Source of the DNA: Solibacillus cecembensis
Lineage (GTDB): Bacteria > Bacillota > Bacilli > Bacillales_A > Planococcaceae
Direction: 5' to 3'
NCBI RefSeq assembly: GCF_001439635.1
Contig: NZ_LMBZ01000006.1
Location: forward strand, 1-64,000
DNA: 64,000 nucleotides
Both the position numbers and the translations under genes were made by a program. The notes under the pieces were generated by a model that did not search any database, was not told the DNA's origin, and saw only the letters and a list, made by a program, of their open reading frames with translations. The first letter of the stretch is position 1, and the number at the start of each line of letters is the position of its first letter. Positions 35,068 to 45,016 of this stretch are shown in pieces.

Positions 35068-36155
35068 AATAATTCCCTCCATTGATGTAATGCTTCATTT
35101 GTTAAATCTGGTCTTACTGTTTTTTCAGATTGCAACGTTTTTGATGCGCTGACTAATCCTAGCTGAATCGCTGTTTCAAAGTCTGTATCGTTTAGGGCCC
35201 CATGTAAAAATGCACTAACAAATGCATCTCCCGCGCCCGTAACATCAATAATATTTGTAGTTTTTACAGCTTCAAAATGTTGTATTTTTTCTTGATTTCC
35301 AGCTAATACACCGTATTCTCCAAGTGTTAAAATAACTGATTGTGCACCTTTTTGTAATAATTGTCGAACTGCAGCTTCATAATCTGCCATATTTTTAAGT
35401 TTTACTTGTAAATATGTCTCAGCCTCATCACGATTACAAATAAAATAGCTTACACCGTTTAAATTATCAGGCATGTGAATCATCTTAGGTGATGATACTG
35501 GCACGATGACAAACGGAATATTACGCTGTTTGGCTAAATCCTTTGTATATTGAACTGTTTCCGCTGGGCAATTTAAGTCAATGATGATACAACTTGCTTG
35601 TTGCAATGTTGCCTCATGTTTTTCTAGTACAGTTGGTAGGAGCTTTGTATAAATCGACATATTAGCCATGGCGATTACTAGCTCTCCCGTATTATCCAAC
35701 ACTGCTGTATAAGAGCCTGTTTTTTCATGTTGCAGCTTTTCTATAAGCTCAAAACTAATAAACGGAGCACTCGTACTTTCTAAAAGCTGACCATCATGAT
35801 CCTCACCAAGTGTTGTTAATAATGAAACCTGATTACCTAGTCGGCCTAAATTTTCTGCAATATTACGTGCAACGCCACCAATACTTTCACTAATTGTAGC
35901 TGGATTTGATGTCCCTAAATGAACATCTTTTTCAATCGAAAATTTCCGATCTACATTTGCCCCACCGATTGCAATAATTTGATTTTTTGCAGGCAGCACA
36001 TACGCCCGTCCAATAATTTCACCCTGTTTAATTAACGAGGAAATCATATTTGCTATTGCCGGTCGAGACATCCCTAATTGTTGTGCCATCTCTTGTTGTG
36101 ATAAATATGGATTTTCTTTAATTAGTTGGAAGACTAATTTTTCCTTATCATTCAT
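35064..36155 (-). CDS. psuK: Pseudouridine kinase with N-terminal HTH (PsuK/YeiI type)
   Basis: 363 residues from the ATG at 36155 (GGGGAGGTGAGACT). Residues about 1-55 form a winged-helix DNA-binding domain ([21 protein letters not shown]), followed by a PfkB-family sugar/nucleoside kinase: [13 protein letters not shown] at the start and the ATP/catalytic block [16 protein letters not shown] with catalytic Asp near the C-terminus. It phosphorylates pseudouridine for PsuG. The fused domain and the twin sites on its own promoter suggest substrate-sensitive autoregulation. Confidence 0.92.
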   Translation of the reverse strand: MNDKEKLVFQLIKENPYLSQQEMAQQLGMSRPAIANMISSLIKQGEIIGRAYVLPAKNQIIAIGGANVDRKFSIEKDVHLGTSNPATISESIGGVARNIAENLGRLGNQVSLLTTLGEDHDGQLLESTSAPFISFELIEKLQHEKTGSYTAVLDNTGELVIAMANMSIYTKLLPTVLEKHEATLQQASCIIIDLNCPAETVQYTKDLAKQRNIPFVIVPVSSPKMIHMPDNLNGVSYFICNRDEAETYLQVKLKNMADYEAAVRQLLQKGAQSVILTLGEYGVLAGNQEKIQHFEAVKTTNIIDVTGAGDAFVSAFLHGALNDTDFETAIQLGLVSASKTLQSEKTVRPDLTNEALHQWRELL

Positions 36156-36175
36156 AGTCTCACCTCCCCAACTCG

Positions 36176-36218
36176 AACATTTGTTTATATTATAAAACAT
36201 TTGTTTAAAGGTTGTCAA
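36176..36218 (-). promoter_or_regulatory. psuKG promoter and twin operator
   Basis: Minus-strand -35 TTGACA (36213-36218), 18-base spacer, -10 TATAAT (36189-36194). Two perfect direct copies of AACATTTGTTTA (plus strand, 36176-36187 and 36196-36207) sit exactly 20 bases apart, one in the spacer and one just after the -10. Each holds the dyad AACA-N2-TGTT. Confidence 0.8.
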
Positions 36219-36304
36219 TTTTTTATTGGAGACCTCTAAAAACGTCTTAATTATCAACTTGCACTATATTGTTTCCCCTAATTACTAGCATTATAACCAC
36301 AAAA

Positions 36305-36339
36305 AAAGTGCTATTTTGAATTAATCAAAATAGCACTTC
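36305..36339 (-). terminator. motAB terminator
   Basis: AAGTGCTATTTTGA pairs with TCAAAATAGCACTT, and the minus-strand tail is TTTTTTT. Confidence 0.9.
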
Positions 36340-36346
36340 CTTAACT

Positions 36347-37117
36347 TTACTCTATAATTGCTTGTCCTTCTTCATTAACACGAGGTTGAACAAGCACCTC
36401 TACTCGACGGTTTTTTGCACGACCATCTTCTGTATCATTTGTAGCGATTGGTTTAAATTCTCCATGGCCTTTTACACTGAAATAATTTGCATCCAGCTCT
36501 TCATTGCCACTTACTAATATTTTCATAAAGTTTACTGCACGCATTACTGATAATTCCCAGTTCGATGCAAATTCATTTGTTTGAATTGGTACATTATCTG
36601 TGTGCCCTGTTACAACGACGTTACGTGGTGGATCAAACATAATAATTTGTGATAAGTCAGTCGCAAGTGCCATATATTCGCTTTTTACTTCTGCTTTCCC
36701 CATATCAAAAAGAATACTATCACGGATTGTTATTAGTAATCCTTCATCCGTCATTTTTGTTTCAAATAACTTCTCAAGCTCATTCACCGCAATAAATTCA
36801 TCCATGCGCTCCTGAACTTCTTGTAAAGCTTTTTGATCTTCCAAATATTTCGTTGCACCCGATTGAACATCCGGTGACACGCTATCTGGTGCTTGAATAA
36901 CTGCCGGGTAATCTAAAACACTAGTACCACTAGTGAACACGTCATTAAAAACAGCAGACATTTGTTCTAATTTCTTTTCATCGACTGTACTTGAAGCAAA
37001 TAATACAATAAATAGGGCTAGAAGTAATGTCAAAATATCGGCATATGGTACTAGCCATGATTCGTCAACATGTTCTTCATGTTTTTTCTGTTTTTTATGC
37101 CTCTTTGCCAAGGCCAC
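36347..37117 (-). CDS. motB: Flagellar motor stator protein MotB
   Basis: 256 residues from a GTG inside the end of motA (23-base overlap; a TTG two codons later is also possible). Basic cytoplasmic N-terminus, one membrane helix with the proton-binding aspartate in VPYADILTLLL (D27), then a linker/plug and an OmpA-like peptidoglycan-binding domain (VVTGHTDNVPI, GEFKPIATNDTEDGRAKNRRVEV). The HVDESWLVPYAD block is like proton-type MotB rather than MotS. Confidence 0.96.
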   Translation of the reverse strand: MALAKRHKKQKKHEEHVDESWLVPYADILTLLLALFIVLFASSTVDEKKLEQMSAVFNDVFTSGTSVLDYPAVIQAPDSVSPDVQSGATKYLEDQKALQEVQERMDEFIAVNELEKLFETKMTDEGLLITIRDSILFDMGKAEVKSEYMALATDLSQIIMFDPPRNVVVTGHTDNVPIQTNEFASNWELSVMRAVNFMKILVSGNEELDANYFSVKGHGEFKPIATNDTEDGRAKNRRVEVLVQPRVNEEGQAIIE

Positions 37118-37895
37118 CCGCCCCGCTTTCCGTAATTTGCTTACGCTCTTCCATTGGTAAATATGAAGCTAGTTTTTGTTCAATTACACGAGGTGCTTCA
37201 CCTTCTAAAACAGATAAAATCCCTTCAACCATCATGTATTTTTGCTTTACTTCCACTGCAGATTTACGCTTTAGCTTATTTGCAAATGGATGCCATAATA
37301 CATAACCAGTAAAAATACCTAATAATGTTGCTACGAAGGCTGCTGAAATCGCAACACCTAACTTATCAATGTCAGTCATATCTTTTAACGCAGCAATAAG
37401 TCCTACTACTGCACCAAGTACCCCTAATGTAGGAGCATATGTACCGGCCTGCGTGAAAATGAGAGCACCACTAGTATGACGATCTTCCATTGCCTCTACT
37501 TCTTCTGTTAACACATCACGAATATAGTCCGCGTTTTGACCATCAATCGCTAATGTTAAACCATTTTTTAAGAAGGGATCTTCTACTTCTGATGCTTTAC
37601 TCTCTAAAGCTAATAGACCTTCACGGCGAGCTAAATCCGCCCATTGGGAGAACATTTTAATCAATTCAATATCGCTCGCCAATTTTGTTTCTTTAAATAA
37701 AATCTTAAAAAGCTTTGGTACTCGCTTTAATTCCTTCATTGGGAATGCAATTGTTACTGCAGCAATTGTACCAAAAATGATAATTAAGATTGCAGCTGGG
37801 TTTAACAATGCGTCAGGTGTAACACCCTTCAGGAACATCCCTAGTAGCAGTGCAAAAAATGCGATAATTACTCCAACAAGTGATGAAATATCCAT
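37095..37895 (-). CDS. motA: Flagellar motor stator protein MotA
   Basis: 266 residues from the ATG at 37895 after GGAGGAACTACAT. Four membrane helices and a cytoplasmic loop that contacts FliG; NPAAILIIIFGTIAAVTIAFP and GTYAPTLGVLGAVVGLIAAL are the channel-forming stretches with the conserved prolines. Forms the MotA5MotB2 proton-driven stator. The two-gene operon is away from the main flagellar cluster, as in B. subtilis. Confidence 0.97.
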   Translation of the reverse strand: MDISSLVGVIIAFFALLLGMFLKGVTPDALLNPAAILIIIFGTIAAVTIAFPMKELKRVPKLFKILFKETKLASDIELIKMFSQWADLARREGLLALESKASEVEDPFLKNGLTLAIDGQNADYIRDVLTEEVEAMEDRHTSGALIFTQAGTYAPTLGVLGAVVGLIAALKDMTDIDKLGVAISAAFVATLLGIFTGYVLWHPFANKLKRKSAVEVKQKYMMVEGILSVLEGEAPRVIEQKLASYLPMEERKQITESGAGGLGKEA

Positions 37896-38093
37896 ATGTA
37901 GTTCCTCCAATTACTTTGTCTATTTATTACTTCGGTCTATTTAACTTTTTATTAACTTCCTATACACTAGTATATAGGCAATTATTGTTTTTTTCGATGC
38001 AATTATACATTTTTCATCGTATTTTGCCATTTTTGATTACAATGTATCAAGGTTACCAAAATTTATAGGGAATAAATCGGAGGAATGATTCAA

Positions 38094-39329
38094 ATGGACT
38101 TAGATTTTAAGAAAAATTTAACAAATTATGCTAGATTAGCAGTAAAAATAGGAGTTAATATTCAACCAAATCAATATTTATATATTGCAGCTTCTATTGA
38201 TTCTGCAGCTTTTGTACAAATTGTTACAAAATTGGCCTATGAAATTGGTGCGAAACAAGTTTTTGTCGATTATACGGATGATCAAGTTGCTCGTCTTCGT
38301 TACGAATTAGCTCCTGAGGATTCATTTGACTTCTTCCCTCCATGGAAAATACAAGAGCGTGAATGGTTAGCTGAGCAAGGGGCAGCATTTATGCATATCG
38401 TTTCACAGAGCCCTGATTTACTAGCTGGTGTCGATTCAAAACGTATTGCCACATTCCAAAAGGCGTCAGGTACCGCTTTAAGTAAATATCGCCAATATGT
38501 ACAATCTGATAAAATTAGCTGGACTGTTATTGCAGCCCCTTCCAAACAATGGGCGGCAAAAGTTTTCCCTGAATTAGATGAAGATCAACAAGTTGATGCA
38601 CTTTGGGATGCTATTTTTAAAGCAACACGTGCCGACTTAGAAAATCCAATCGATGCTTGGGCAAAACACAATGATACACTTCATGAAAAAGTAGATTATT
38701 TAAATGATAAAAACTATGCAAAATTACATTACACTGCTCCGGGGACAGATTTAACAATTGCCCTTCCAAAAGGACATTTATGGTGTGGTGCAGGCAGTGT
38801 CAATGAAAAAGGCGAGGAATTCATGGCCAATATTCCGACAGAGGAAGTATTTACAACGCCTCATAAAGATGGTGTCAACGGCTATGTTTCAAGTACAAAA
38901 CCATTGAGTTATGGTGGCAATATTATCGATAACTTTAAACTGACATTTGAAAATGGACGTATAGTGAATGTAGAGGCAGAACAAGGTGAAGAAGTATTAA
39001 AAAACCTTGTCGCAACAGATGAAGGTTCTCATTATTTAGGGGAAGTAGCACTCGTTCCATTCCAATCACCTATTTCTCAATCAAATATTTTATTTTACAA
39101 TACATTATTTGATGAAAATGCGTCGAATCACTTAGCCATTGGAAGTGCTTATGCCTTTTGTTTAGAAGGCGGTAAAACAATGTCACGTGAGGAATTATTA
39201 GAAAACGGGCTGAATCAAAGTATTACACATGTAGACTTTATGATCGGTTCTGCCCAAATGAACATTGATGGGATTACTGAAGATGGCAAACTAGAACCGG
39301 TATTCCGAAATGGCAACTGGGCCTTCTAA
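38094..39329 (+). CDS. ampS: M29 family aminopeptidase (AmpS/thermophilic aminopeptidase II)
   Basis: 411 residues from the ATG at 38094, 10 bases after GGAGG. A cytosolic dimetal exopeptidase with broad N-terminal specificity. Metal ligands lie in the C-terminal half: conserved Glu in FMANIPTEEVFTTP and TDEGSHYLGEVAL, His in ASNHLAIGSAY and LNQSITHVDFMIGS, and Asp in THVDFM. Paralogous to the gene at 58087; both would finish peptides imported by the two transporters in this window. Confidence 0.95.
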   Translation: MDLDFKKNLTNYARLAVKIGVNIQPNQYLYIAASIDSAAFVQIVTKLAYEIGAKQVFVDYTDDQVARLRYELAPEDSFDFFPPWKIQEREWLAEQGAAFMHIVSQSPDLLAGVDSKRIATFQKASGTALSKYRQYVQSDKISWTVIAAPSKQWAAKVFPELDEDQQVDALWDAIFKATRADLENPIDAWAKHNDTLHEKVDYLNDKNYAKLHYTAPGTDLTIALPKGHLWCGAGSVNEKGEEFMANIPTEEVFTTPHKDGVNGYVSSTKPLSYGGNIIDNFKLTFENGRIVNVEAEQGEEVLKNLVATDEGSHYLGEVALVPFQSPISQSNILFYNTLFDENASNHLAIGSAYAFCLEGGKTMSREELLENGLNQSITHVDFMIGSAQMNIDGITEDGKLEPVFRNGNWAF

Positions 39330-39473
39330 ATTGTTCTGAAAATTTCAAGATGTTGTCAAACTTTCATTCTATTCTATAAAAATTACACAAATTCCCCTAC
39401 AATGTTCTAATTGATTAGGTTATAATTGGGTGTAATCATTCTTAAATTATTGAATAGAGAGGAGTTTTCTACA

Positions 39474-39671
39474 ATGTTTGATCACCATCATCCATTTTTA
39501 TCTGATTACTATACAATAGTACTTGGATTCTCAGTTGTAATTCTTGTCTGTGTAGTATTATTCATCCAATATTTACGCATGGGATTACACTCACATGATT
39601 CTGTATTAGTAGATACAAAGGCAGGCGCTTTTGCTCCAAATGAAAAATCAAAAGATGGTCACCATCATTAA
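39474..39671 (+). CDS. Small His-rich single-pass membrane protein, unknown
   Basis: 65 residues from the ATG at 39474, 9 bases after AGAGGAG. N-terminus MFDHHHPFLSDYY, one hydrophobic helix (about 13-35, TIVLGFSVVILVCVVLFIQYL), then a hydrophilic tail ending KDGHHH. Clusters of His at both ends suggest metal binding on each face of the membrane, but that is inference. I do not recognise the family. The next gene is a zinc carbonic anhydrase. Confidence 0.7.
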   Translation: MFDHHHPFLSDYYTIVLGFSVVILVCVVLFIQYLRMGLHSHDSVLVDTKAGAFAPNEKSKDGHHH

Positions 39672-39677
39672 TTTTTC

Positions 39678-39707
39678 GCAACCGCTTCTTCTAGCGGTTG
39701 TTTTTTT
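39678..39707 (+). terminator. Terminator of the His-rich gene
   Basis: CAACCGCT and AGCGGTTG with a 6-base loop, then TTTTTTT. Confidence 0.9.
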
Positions 39708-39831
39708 ATGCTCATTTTCCACACAAGTTTCCCCTATTTTTAAAGTGTTTACTTTAGTTAACGCATTTATTATTTGAATTATCTAAATAAAAATATAAAA
39801 TAATAACTGTAACGAAAGGGGTTTACAACAT

Positions 39832-40404
39832 ATGTCTTCATTAGGTGATATTTTAAATTTCAATGAAAAATTTGTCACAGAAAAACAATACGAACCGTTT
39901 ATTACTACAAAATATCCAGATAAAAAAATTGTCGTTTTATCATGTATGGATACTCGTTTAGTTGAATTATTACCAAAAGCTATGAATTTACGGAATGGTG
40001 ATGTAAAAATCGTCAAAAGTGCGGGTGCAATCGTCAATCATCCATTCGGTGGAATTATGCGTAGTTTACTTGTCGCGGTTTATGAATTACAAGCTGATGA
40101 AGTTTATATAATTGGACATTATGACTGCGGGATGAGTTCAGTTGACCCGAATGCAATGCTAGAGCATATGCGTGAACGTGGAATTAAACAAGAAATTATT
40201 GATCTTATTAATTACTCTGGTGTAGATTTAGAACAGTGGTTACGCGGCTTTGGTGATGTTACGACAAGCGTATTAAAAAGTGTCGATATAGTAAGAAGGC
40301 ACCCATTAATGCCAGCTGGGGTTCCAATTCACGGATTAGTTATTGATCCAGGTACAGGTAAGCTCGATTTAGTTTCAGATGGCAATGCCTTTTCTATAAA
40401 ATAA
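39832..40404 (+). CDS. Beta-class carbonic anhydrase (YtiB-like)
   Basis: 190 residues. Interconverts carbon dioxide and bicarbonate. Zinc ligands Cys and Asp/Arg dyad in SCMDTRLVELL and His-x2-Cys in GHYDCGMSS. Short form similar to B. subtilis YtiB. AAAGGGG lies ahead of the ATG. Ends in a shared terminator with the convergent ABC-2 genes. Confidence 0.94.
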   Translation: MSSLGDILNFNEKFVTEKQYEPFITTKYPDKKIVVLSCMDTRLVELLPKAMNLRNGDVKIVKSAGAIVNHPFGGIMRSLLVAVYELQADEVYIIGHYDCGMSSVDPNAMLEHMRERGIKQEIIDLINYSGVDLEQWLRGFGDVTTSVLKSVDIVRRHPLMPAGVPIHGLVIDPGTGKLDLVSDGNAFSIK

Positions 40405-40419
40405 CCACTTAATCAAAAT

Positions 40420-40462
40420 AACCCCACCATTTTTTCATTTCTGTTAAAATGGTGGGGTTTTA
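40420..40462. terminator. Bidirectional terminator, carbonic anhydrase / ABC permease
   Basis: AACCCCACCATTTT pairs with AAAATGGTGGGGTT. Confidence 0.9.
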
Positions 40463-40489
40463 TCTTTCGTACATCAAAAATACTTTTCC

Positions 40490-41422
40490 TTACGCAGTCA
40501 CATCTCGTTTATTAAATACAATAAATGTAATGACTAAGAAAATAATGGCATAAACAAAATTAACTGTAAGACCTAATGTTAATGTTGTACCCGGTATCAT
40601 CGGTGTATAGCCAGTTCCATACTGATTCAAGTTCACATGCGTAATCCATACATACTTAATAAATTCATAACGGCTTAGTAATAAAACAACCATATTGCTC
40701 ATGAATGAAATAAATAATGTCAATCCAATAGCGAGTGAGCTTGATCTAAAAATAGTACCAATTAAAAAGGCAAAGAAAATAGACATGAAGAAGCTACCAA
40801 ATGATAAAAAGAACATTTCAAAATAGCTTGACCATACATCAATTTGTACTACTTGTCCTTCAATAACTTCTAACGGCGTTGACATCGCTGTTCCCCAGAA
40901 AATCGCGCCAAGTATGGCAGACAATATAATTGCCGCTAAATAAAGTGTTAATCCGAAAATAATGGTTGTCACTAATTTTGATAATAAAATTTTCCACCTT
41001 GCAACGGGTCTTGTTAACAGCATTTTAATTGTACCTGTCGAATACTCACTTGAAACAATTCCTGCTGCTACAGTAACGATAAAAATCGTAATAACCATTG
41101 ATGCGACCTCTAACATATTCCTCATAAATGTATCCATCGTTGTTCCGTTTGGTGCAATATTATGTTCAAGACGATAATTTTCAATCATTATCGTTTCATA
41201 ATAATAGCTACCTGTTGACTCGTCCAAGTCGTCTTCTTCAATTATCTTCTCAAAATCTTGAATCACCTGTTGTGAATTTTGCTGCCAATTATCACTTGAT
41301 GATTCATCATAATATTTCATAACTCCTGCTGGAACAATGACTAAAAGTAACATTAGTATAAGCATGACCCATGTACTTTTTTTCGACCACAACTTGACCC
41401 ATTCGTTAACGACTAATTTCAT
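40490..41422 (-). CDS. ABC-2 type transporter permease
   Basis: 310 residues from the ATG at 41422 (GGAGGTGCAATCG ahead), overlapping the ATPase gene by 17 bases. One N-terminal membrane helix (about 15-35), a large extracellular loop, then five helices from about 105 to 305, as in ABC-2 exporters of the BcrB/NatB group. YSTGTIKMLLTRPVARWKIL is the usual cytoplasmic coupling region. Substrate unknown; antibiotic, lantibiotic or ion export are typical for the group. Confidence 0.9.
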   Translation of the reverse strand: MKLVVNEWVKLWSKKSTWVMLILMLLLVIVPAGVMKYYDESSSDNWQQNSQQVIQDFEKIIEEDDLDESTGSYYYETIMIENYRLEHNIAPNGTTMDTFMRNMLEVASMVITIFIVTVAAGIVSSEYSTGTIKMLLTRPVARWKILLSKLVTTIIFGLTLYLAAIILSAILGAIFWGTAMSTPLEVIEGQVVQIDVWSSYFEMFFLSFGSFFMSIFFAFLIGTIFRSSSLAIGLTLFISFMSNMVVLLLSRYEFIKYVWITHVNLNQYGTGYTPMIPGTTLTLGLTVNFVYAIIFLVITFIVFNKRDVTA

Positions 41423-42314
41423 CGATTGCACCTCCACCTGTCATTTCAAGGAATTGATCCTCTAATGTTTTATTATTCGGCTGAACTGCATAAACCTCAA
41501 CTTCACTAGCTAGTTTCTTCAATAATGCGGGTATTTGTTGCTTTGGAATTTCTACATTAAAACCATTTTCGTTAGCTGATATTGTATAGCCGTCAAGCAA
41601 TTGCATTAATTTTTCTTTTGGCTCTGCCTCGATATAATACGTGCTTGATTCCGATGCGTTAATTTCTTTAATATCAATCAATTCTCCATTTTGAATAATG
41701 GCCACACGATCACACATCAACTCTATTTCAGACAATAGGTGACTAGAAACAACAATCGAAACACCTTCTGTTTGTGCAATATGGCGTAAATGCATTCGAA
41801 ATTCACGAATACCTGCGGGGTCCAAACCATTTGTCGGTTCATCTAAAATTAAAAATTTCGGTCGATGCAGAAGTGCCTGTGCTAGTCCTAAACGTTGACG
41901 CATCCCTAACGAATATGTGCCTACTTTTTCATGAATTCTTTTTTCTAGCCCTACTTGACGAATGACTTCATCGATACGCCCTTTTGTCACACCTTCATGC
42001 ATTCGCGCAAAATGTTGTAAGTTTTTATAGCCGCTCATAAATTTATACATTTCTGGATTTTCGACAATTACCCCAACCTGAGTTATTGCAGCCTCATAAT
42101 TTTTAGCTAATGACTTGCCATCAATAATTACTTCCCCTGCAGTTGGATGCATGAGTCCCGTCATCATACGAATTGTCGTCGTTTTCCCCGCGCCATTTGG
42201 TCCCAAAAAGCCTGTAATTTGCCCTGGGAAGAAATCAATGCTCAAGTCTTTAATAATGCGCTTATTGTTAATCGTTTTTGATAAATTTTTCACTTGCACG
42301 ATTGGTTGTACCAA
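41406..42314 (-). CDS. ABC transporter ATPase, BcrA/DRR type
   Basis: 302 residues from a TTG start after AGAGGGGGA. Walker A GPNGAGKTTTIRM near residue 40, Q-loop VGVIVENPEMY, signature LGMRQRLGLAQALL, Walker B FLILDEPTNGLDPAG, H-loop SSHLLSE. C-terminal regulatory stretch (about 225-300). Partner of the permease at 40490. The pair is a likely drug or peptide exporter; without a sensor kinase nearby its inducer is unknown. Confidence 0.95.
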   Translation of the reverse strand: MVQPIVQVKNLSKTINNKRIIKDLSIDFFPGQITGFLGPNGAGKTTTIRMMTGLMHPTAGEVIIDGKSLAKNYEAAITQVGVIVENPEMYKFMSGYKNLQHFARMHEGVTKGRIDEVIRQVGLEKRIHEKVGTYSLGMRQRLGLAQALLHRPKFLILDEPTNGLDPAGIREFRMHLRHIAQTEGVSIVVSSHLLSEIELMCDRVAIIQNGELIDIKEINASESSTYYIEAEPKEKLMQLLDGYTISANENGFNVEIPKQQIPALLKKLASEVEVYAVQPNNKTLEDQFLEMTGGGAIDEISR

Positions 42315-42343
42315 ATAAAATCCCCCTCTTTTCCAAAATAAAA

Positions 42344-42382
42344 CAACCCTTCTTAATCTACGTTCCAGATTAAGAAAGGTTG
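42344..42382 (-). terminator. Terminator between GNAT gene and ABC ATPase gene
   Basis: CAACCCTTCTTAATCT pairs with AGATTAAGAAAGGTTG with one mismatch; T-rich on the minus strand beyond it. Confidence 0.8.
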
Positions 42383-42389
42383 CATTTTT

Positions 42390-42986
42390 TTACTTTTTTT
42401 TGAAATCTTGTTGGAGCAATGCATACATATAATGGTCTTCCCATTTTCCATTAATAAATAGTAATTCCCTTAGCAGCCCTTCCTGTTCAAAGCCAGCTTT
42501 CTCTAATACACGAACAGATGCTACGTTTTGTGGAGAAACATATGCCTCCACGCGATGTAAATTAATCGTTTGAAAAGCAAATCTTAACACAATATTCAAT
42601 GCCTCTGTCGCAATGCCCCTGCCTATAAAAGCTTTATCCATCGAATAGCCGATAAAACCACTTGAATAAGGTAGCCGTTTAATCGCATACAGCGAAATAT
42701 GACCGATGAGCTGCTGTGATTGTAAATCATATATGCCGAATGAAAATTCTCTATTCGCTTGCAAAAGTTGGATACTTTCTAAAATTTTATTATACTGTGT
42801 GACCTCTGTATAATATTCGTCTCGATGTAGTGGCTCATAGATTGACCAAAAAAATTTATTATCTGAAAGCAATTTAGCAAGTGCCTTTGCATCGGATTCA
42901 ATAAAGGTACGCAATAAACACTGCTGTCCAACAAGTCGAACCATTGGATCACCTTTCTTTTGAAATAAATTGAGTAAACTTTTCAT
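42390..42986 (-). CDS. GNAT acetyltransferase, RimJ/RimL type
   Basis: 198 residues from the ATG at 42986 (AGGTG, 7-base gap); an internal ATG at 42944 also has an AAAGGTG site and gives 184 residues, closer to the domain. Acetyl-CoA-dependent N-acetyltransferase: VRLVGQQCLLRTFIESDA start, acetyl-CoA loop GIATEALNIVLRFAF, and LHRVEAYVSPQNVASVRVLEKAGF. Could acetylate ribosomal protein N-termini or another small target; not determinable here. Confidence 0.9.
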   Translation of the reverse strand: MKSLLNLFQKKGDPMVRLVGQQCLLRTFIESDAKALAKLLSDNKFFWSIYEPLHRDEYYTEVTQYNKILESIQLLQANREFSFGIYDLQSQQLIGHISLYAIKRLPYSSGFIGYSMDKAFIGRGIATEALNIVLRFAFQTINLHRVEAYVSPQNVASVRVLEKAGFEQEGLLRELLFINGKWEDHYMYALLQQDFKKK

Positions 42987-43025
42987 CACAATTCACCTAC
43001 ATATTTACCAATATAAAGAGCGTTA

Positions 43026-43868
43026 TTACTTTTTAACTTTTTTCCTATTTTTATTTTTCTTTTGTTCCTTTGCATTTACTGGTAATTCAATCGTTGCCGC
43101 AGCTTCTTCCTCCGCTGCTCGTGTTTCAAATACATTTGTCATTTGCAAACCGCGGCGCGTAGCCTCTTTTTCAATATGCGCAATGATTTCTTTTAATACT
43201 TGAACACGCGCATGTAATTTATCATTTCCAGAAATTAAATGCCATGGTGCGTTTTCTGTATCCGTTTTTGCAAACATCTCATCTGCTGCTTCCCCATATA
43301 AATCGAATTTATCGCGGTTCCGCCAATCTTCATCCGTTAACTTCCATGATTTATACGGGTCTTCTGCACGGTCATTAAAGCGCTTTAACTGCTCTTCTGA
43401 ATCAATGTGAATCCAGAATTTCATCACGATATAATCACCATCTGTTAATTGTGCTTCAAAACTATTTATTTCTTCATAAGCGCTTTTCCATTCATGCTCT
43501 GTCGCAAAATTTTCAATACGTTCCACGAGTACGCGGCCATACCAAGAGCGATCAAAAATTGCGATTTGACCGTGTTGTGGCAATTTACGCCAAAATCGGT
43601 GCATATAATGGTAACGATGTTCATGTGGCTGTGGCGCTGAAATTGGGTGTACAACTAAACCACGCGGATCAATACGCTCTGTTAAACGTTTAATCGCGCC
43701 CCCCTTACCAGCCGCGTCCATCCCTTCAAATGCTAAAATTAATCCAATTTTATTATTAAATAAAAATTGTTGGGCATTTAACATTTCATATTGTAGAACT
43801 TTTAACTTTTTCTTGTACATTTTTTTATCTAATTCTAATGACAAATCTAAATTCTTTAACTGCTTCAT
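43026..43868 (-). CDS. ppk2: Polyphosphate kinase 2 family protein
   Basis: 280 residues from the ATG at 43868, 9 bases after GGGGAGG. P-loop kinase using polyphosphate to phosphorylate nucleotides: Walker A FEGMDAAGKGGAIKRL, Walker B-like IAIFDRSWYGRVLVERIE, lid EINSFEAQL. The C-terminus carries a basic tail (KEQKKNKNRKKVKK) that could bind polyphosphate or nucleic acid. Whether it makes NDP or NTP (class I-III) cannot be told from this alone. Confidence 0.92.
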   Translation of the reverse strand: MKQLKNLDLSLELDKKMYKKKLKVLQYEMLNAQQFLFNNKIGLILAFEGMDAAGKGGAIKRLTERIDPRGLVVHPISAPQPHEHRYHYMHRFWRKLPQHGQIAIFDRSWYGRVLVERIENFATEHEWKSAYEEINSFEAQLTDGDYIVMKFWIHIDSEEQLKRFNDRAEDPYKSWKLTDEDWRNRDKFDLYGEAADEMFAKTDTENAPWHLISGNDKLHARVQVLKEIIAHIEKEATRRGLQMTNVFETRAAEEEAAATIELPVNAKEQKKNKNRKKVKK

Positions 43869-43877
43869 CCATTTCAT

Positions 43878-44174
43878 CCTCCCCTAGTTCAACTACTATT
43901 AGTTTACTTGAAATAATCTGATTTTGGTATTTTTTGTTCGTTTGTGCTTTTTTGCACATATTTTTTTGATGAAAGGGGGATGCTTATGCTTTTTTTATAT
44001 AAATGAAAATCGGAAAAAATTGCTATACATTGATTATCGGTCTTTTTCCACCTTCTAATTCCTTAAATTTTTTATAATTATTCTTCTTACCAATTTATGC
44101 TTTTAGCTTTTCAATTATTAGCATTTTCAATGTGCAATTCCCGATTAGAAATTTCTATAAAATAATAAATTGCA
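43878..44174. other. AT-rich gap, no gene seen
   Basis: Nearly 300 bases between ppk2 and the map terminator. Only very short open frames, none with a spaced ribosome site. A small hairpin GTGC-TTTTTT-GCAC lies at about 43944. The ppk2 promoter should be near its right half, with TAAACT about 43908 as a possible -10, but the -35 is poor. Confidence 0.5.
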
Positions 44175-44212
44175 AAAAAATCGTAACAGCTAAAATTGCC
44201 GTTACGATTTTT
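44175..44212 (-). terminator. map terminator
   Basis: AAATCGTAACAGC pairs with GCCGTTACGATTT with one mismatch; T run on the minus-strand 3' side. Confidence 0.85.
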
Positions 44213-44213
44213 A

Positions 44214-44981
<768 letters not shown>

Positions 44982-45016
44982 TCATATCAATATCTACCCT
45001 ACACTATATCACACAT

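Noticed and set aside
41185..41200. Fur-like AATCATTATC stretch
   Set aside because: It is inside the ABC permease coding region and has only half of the dyad.
43970..44010. GGGGGATGCTTATG as a small-gene start
   Set aside because: The frame stops after six codons and there is no promoter or terminator around it.
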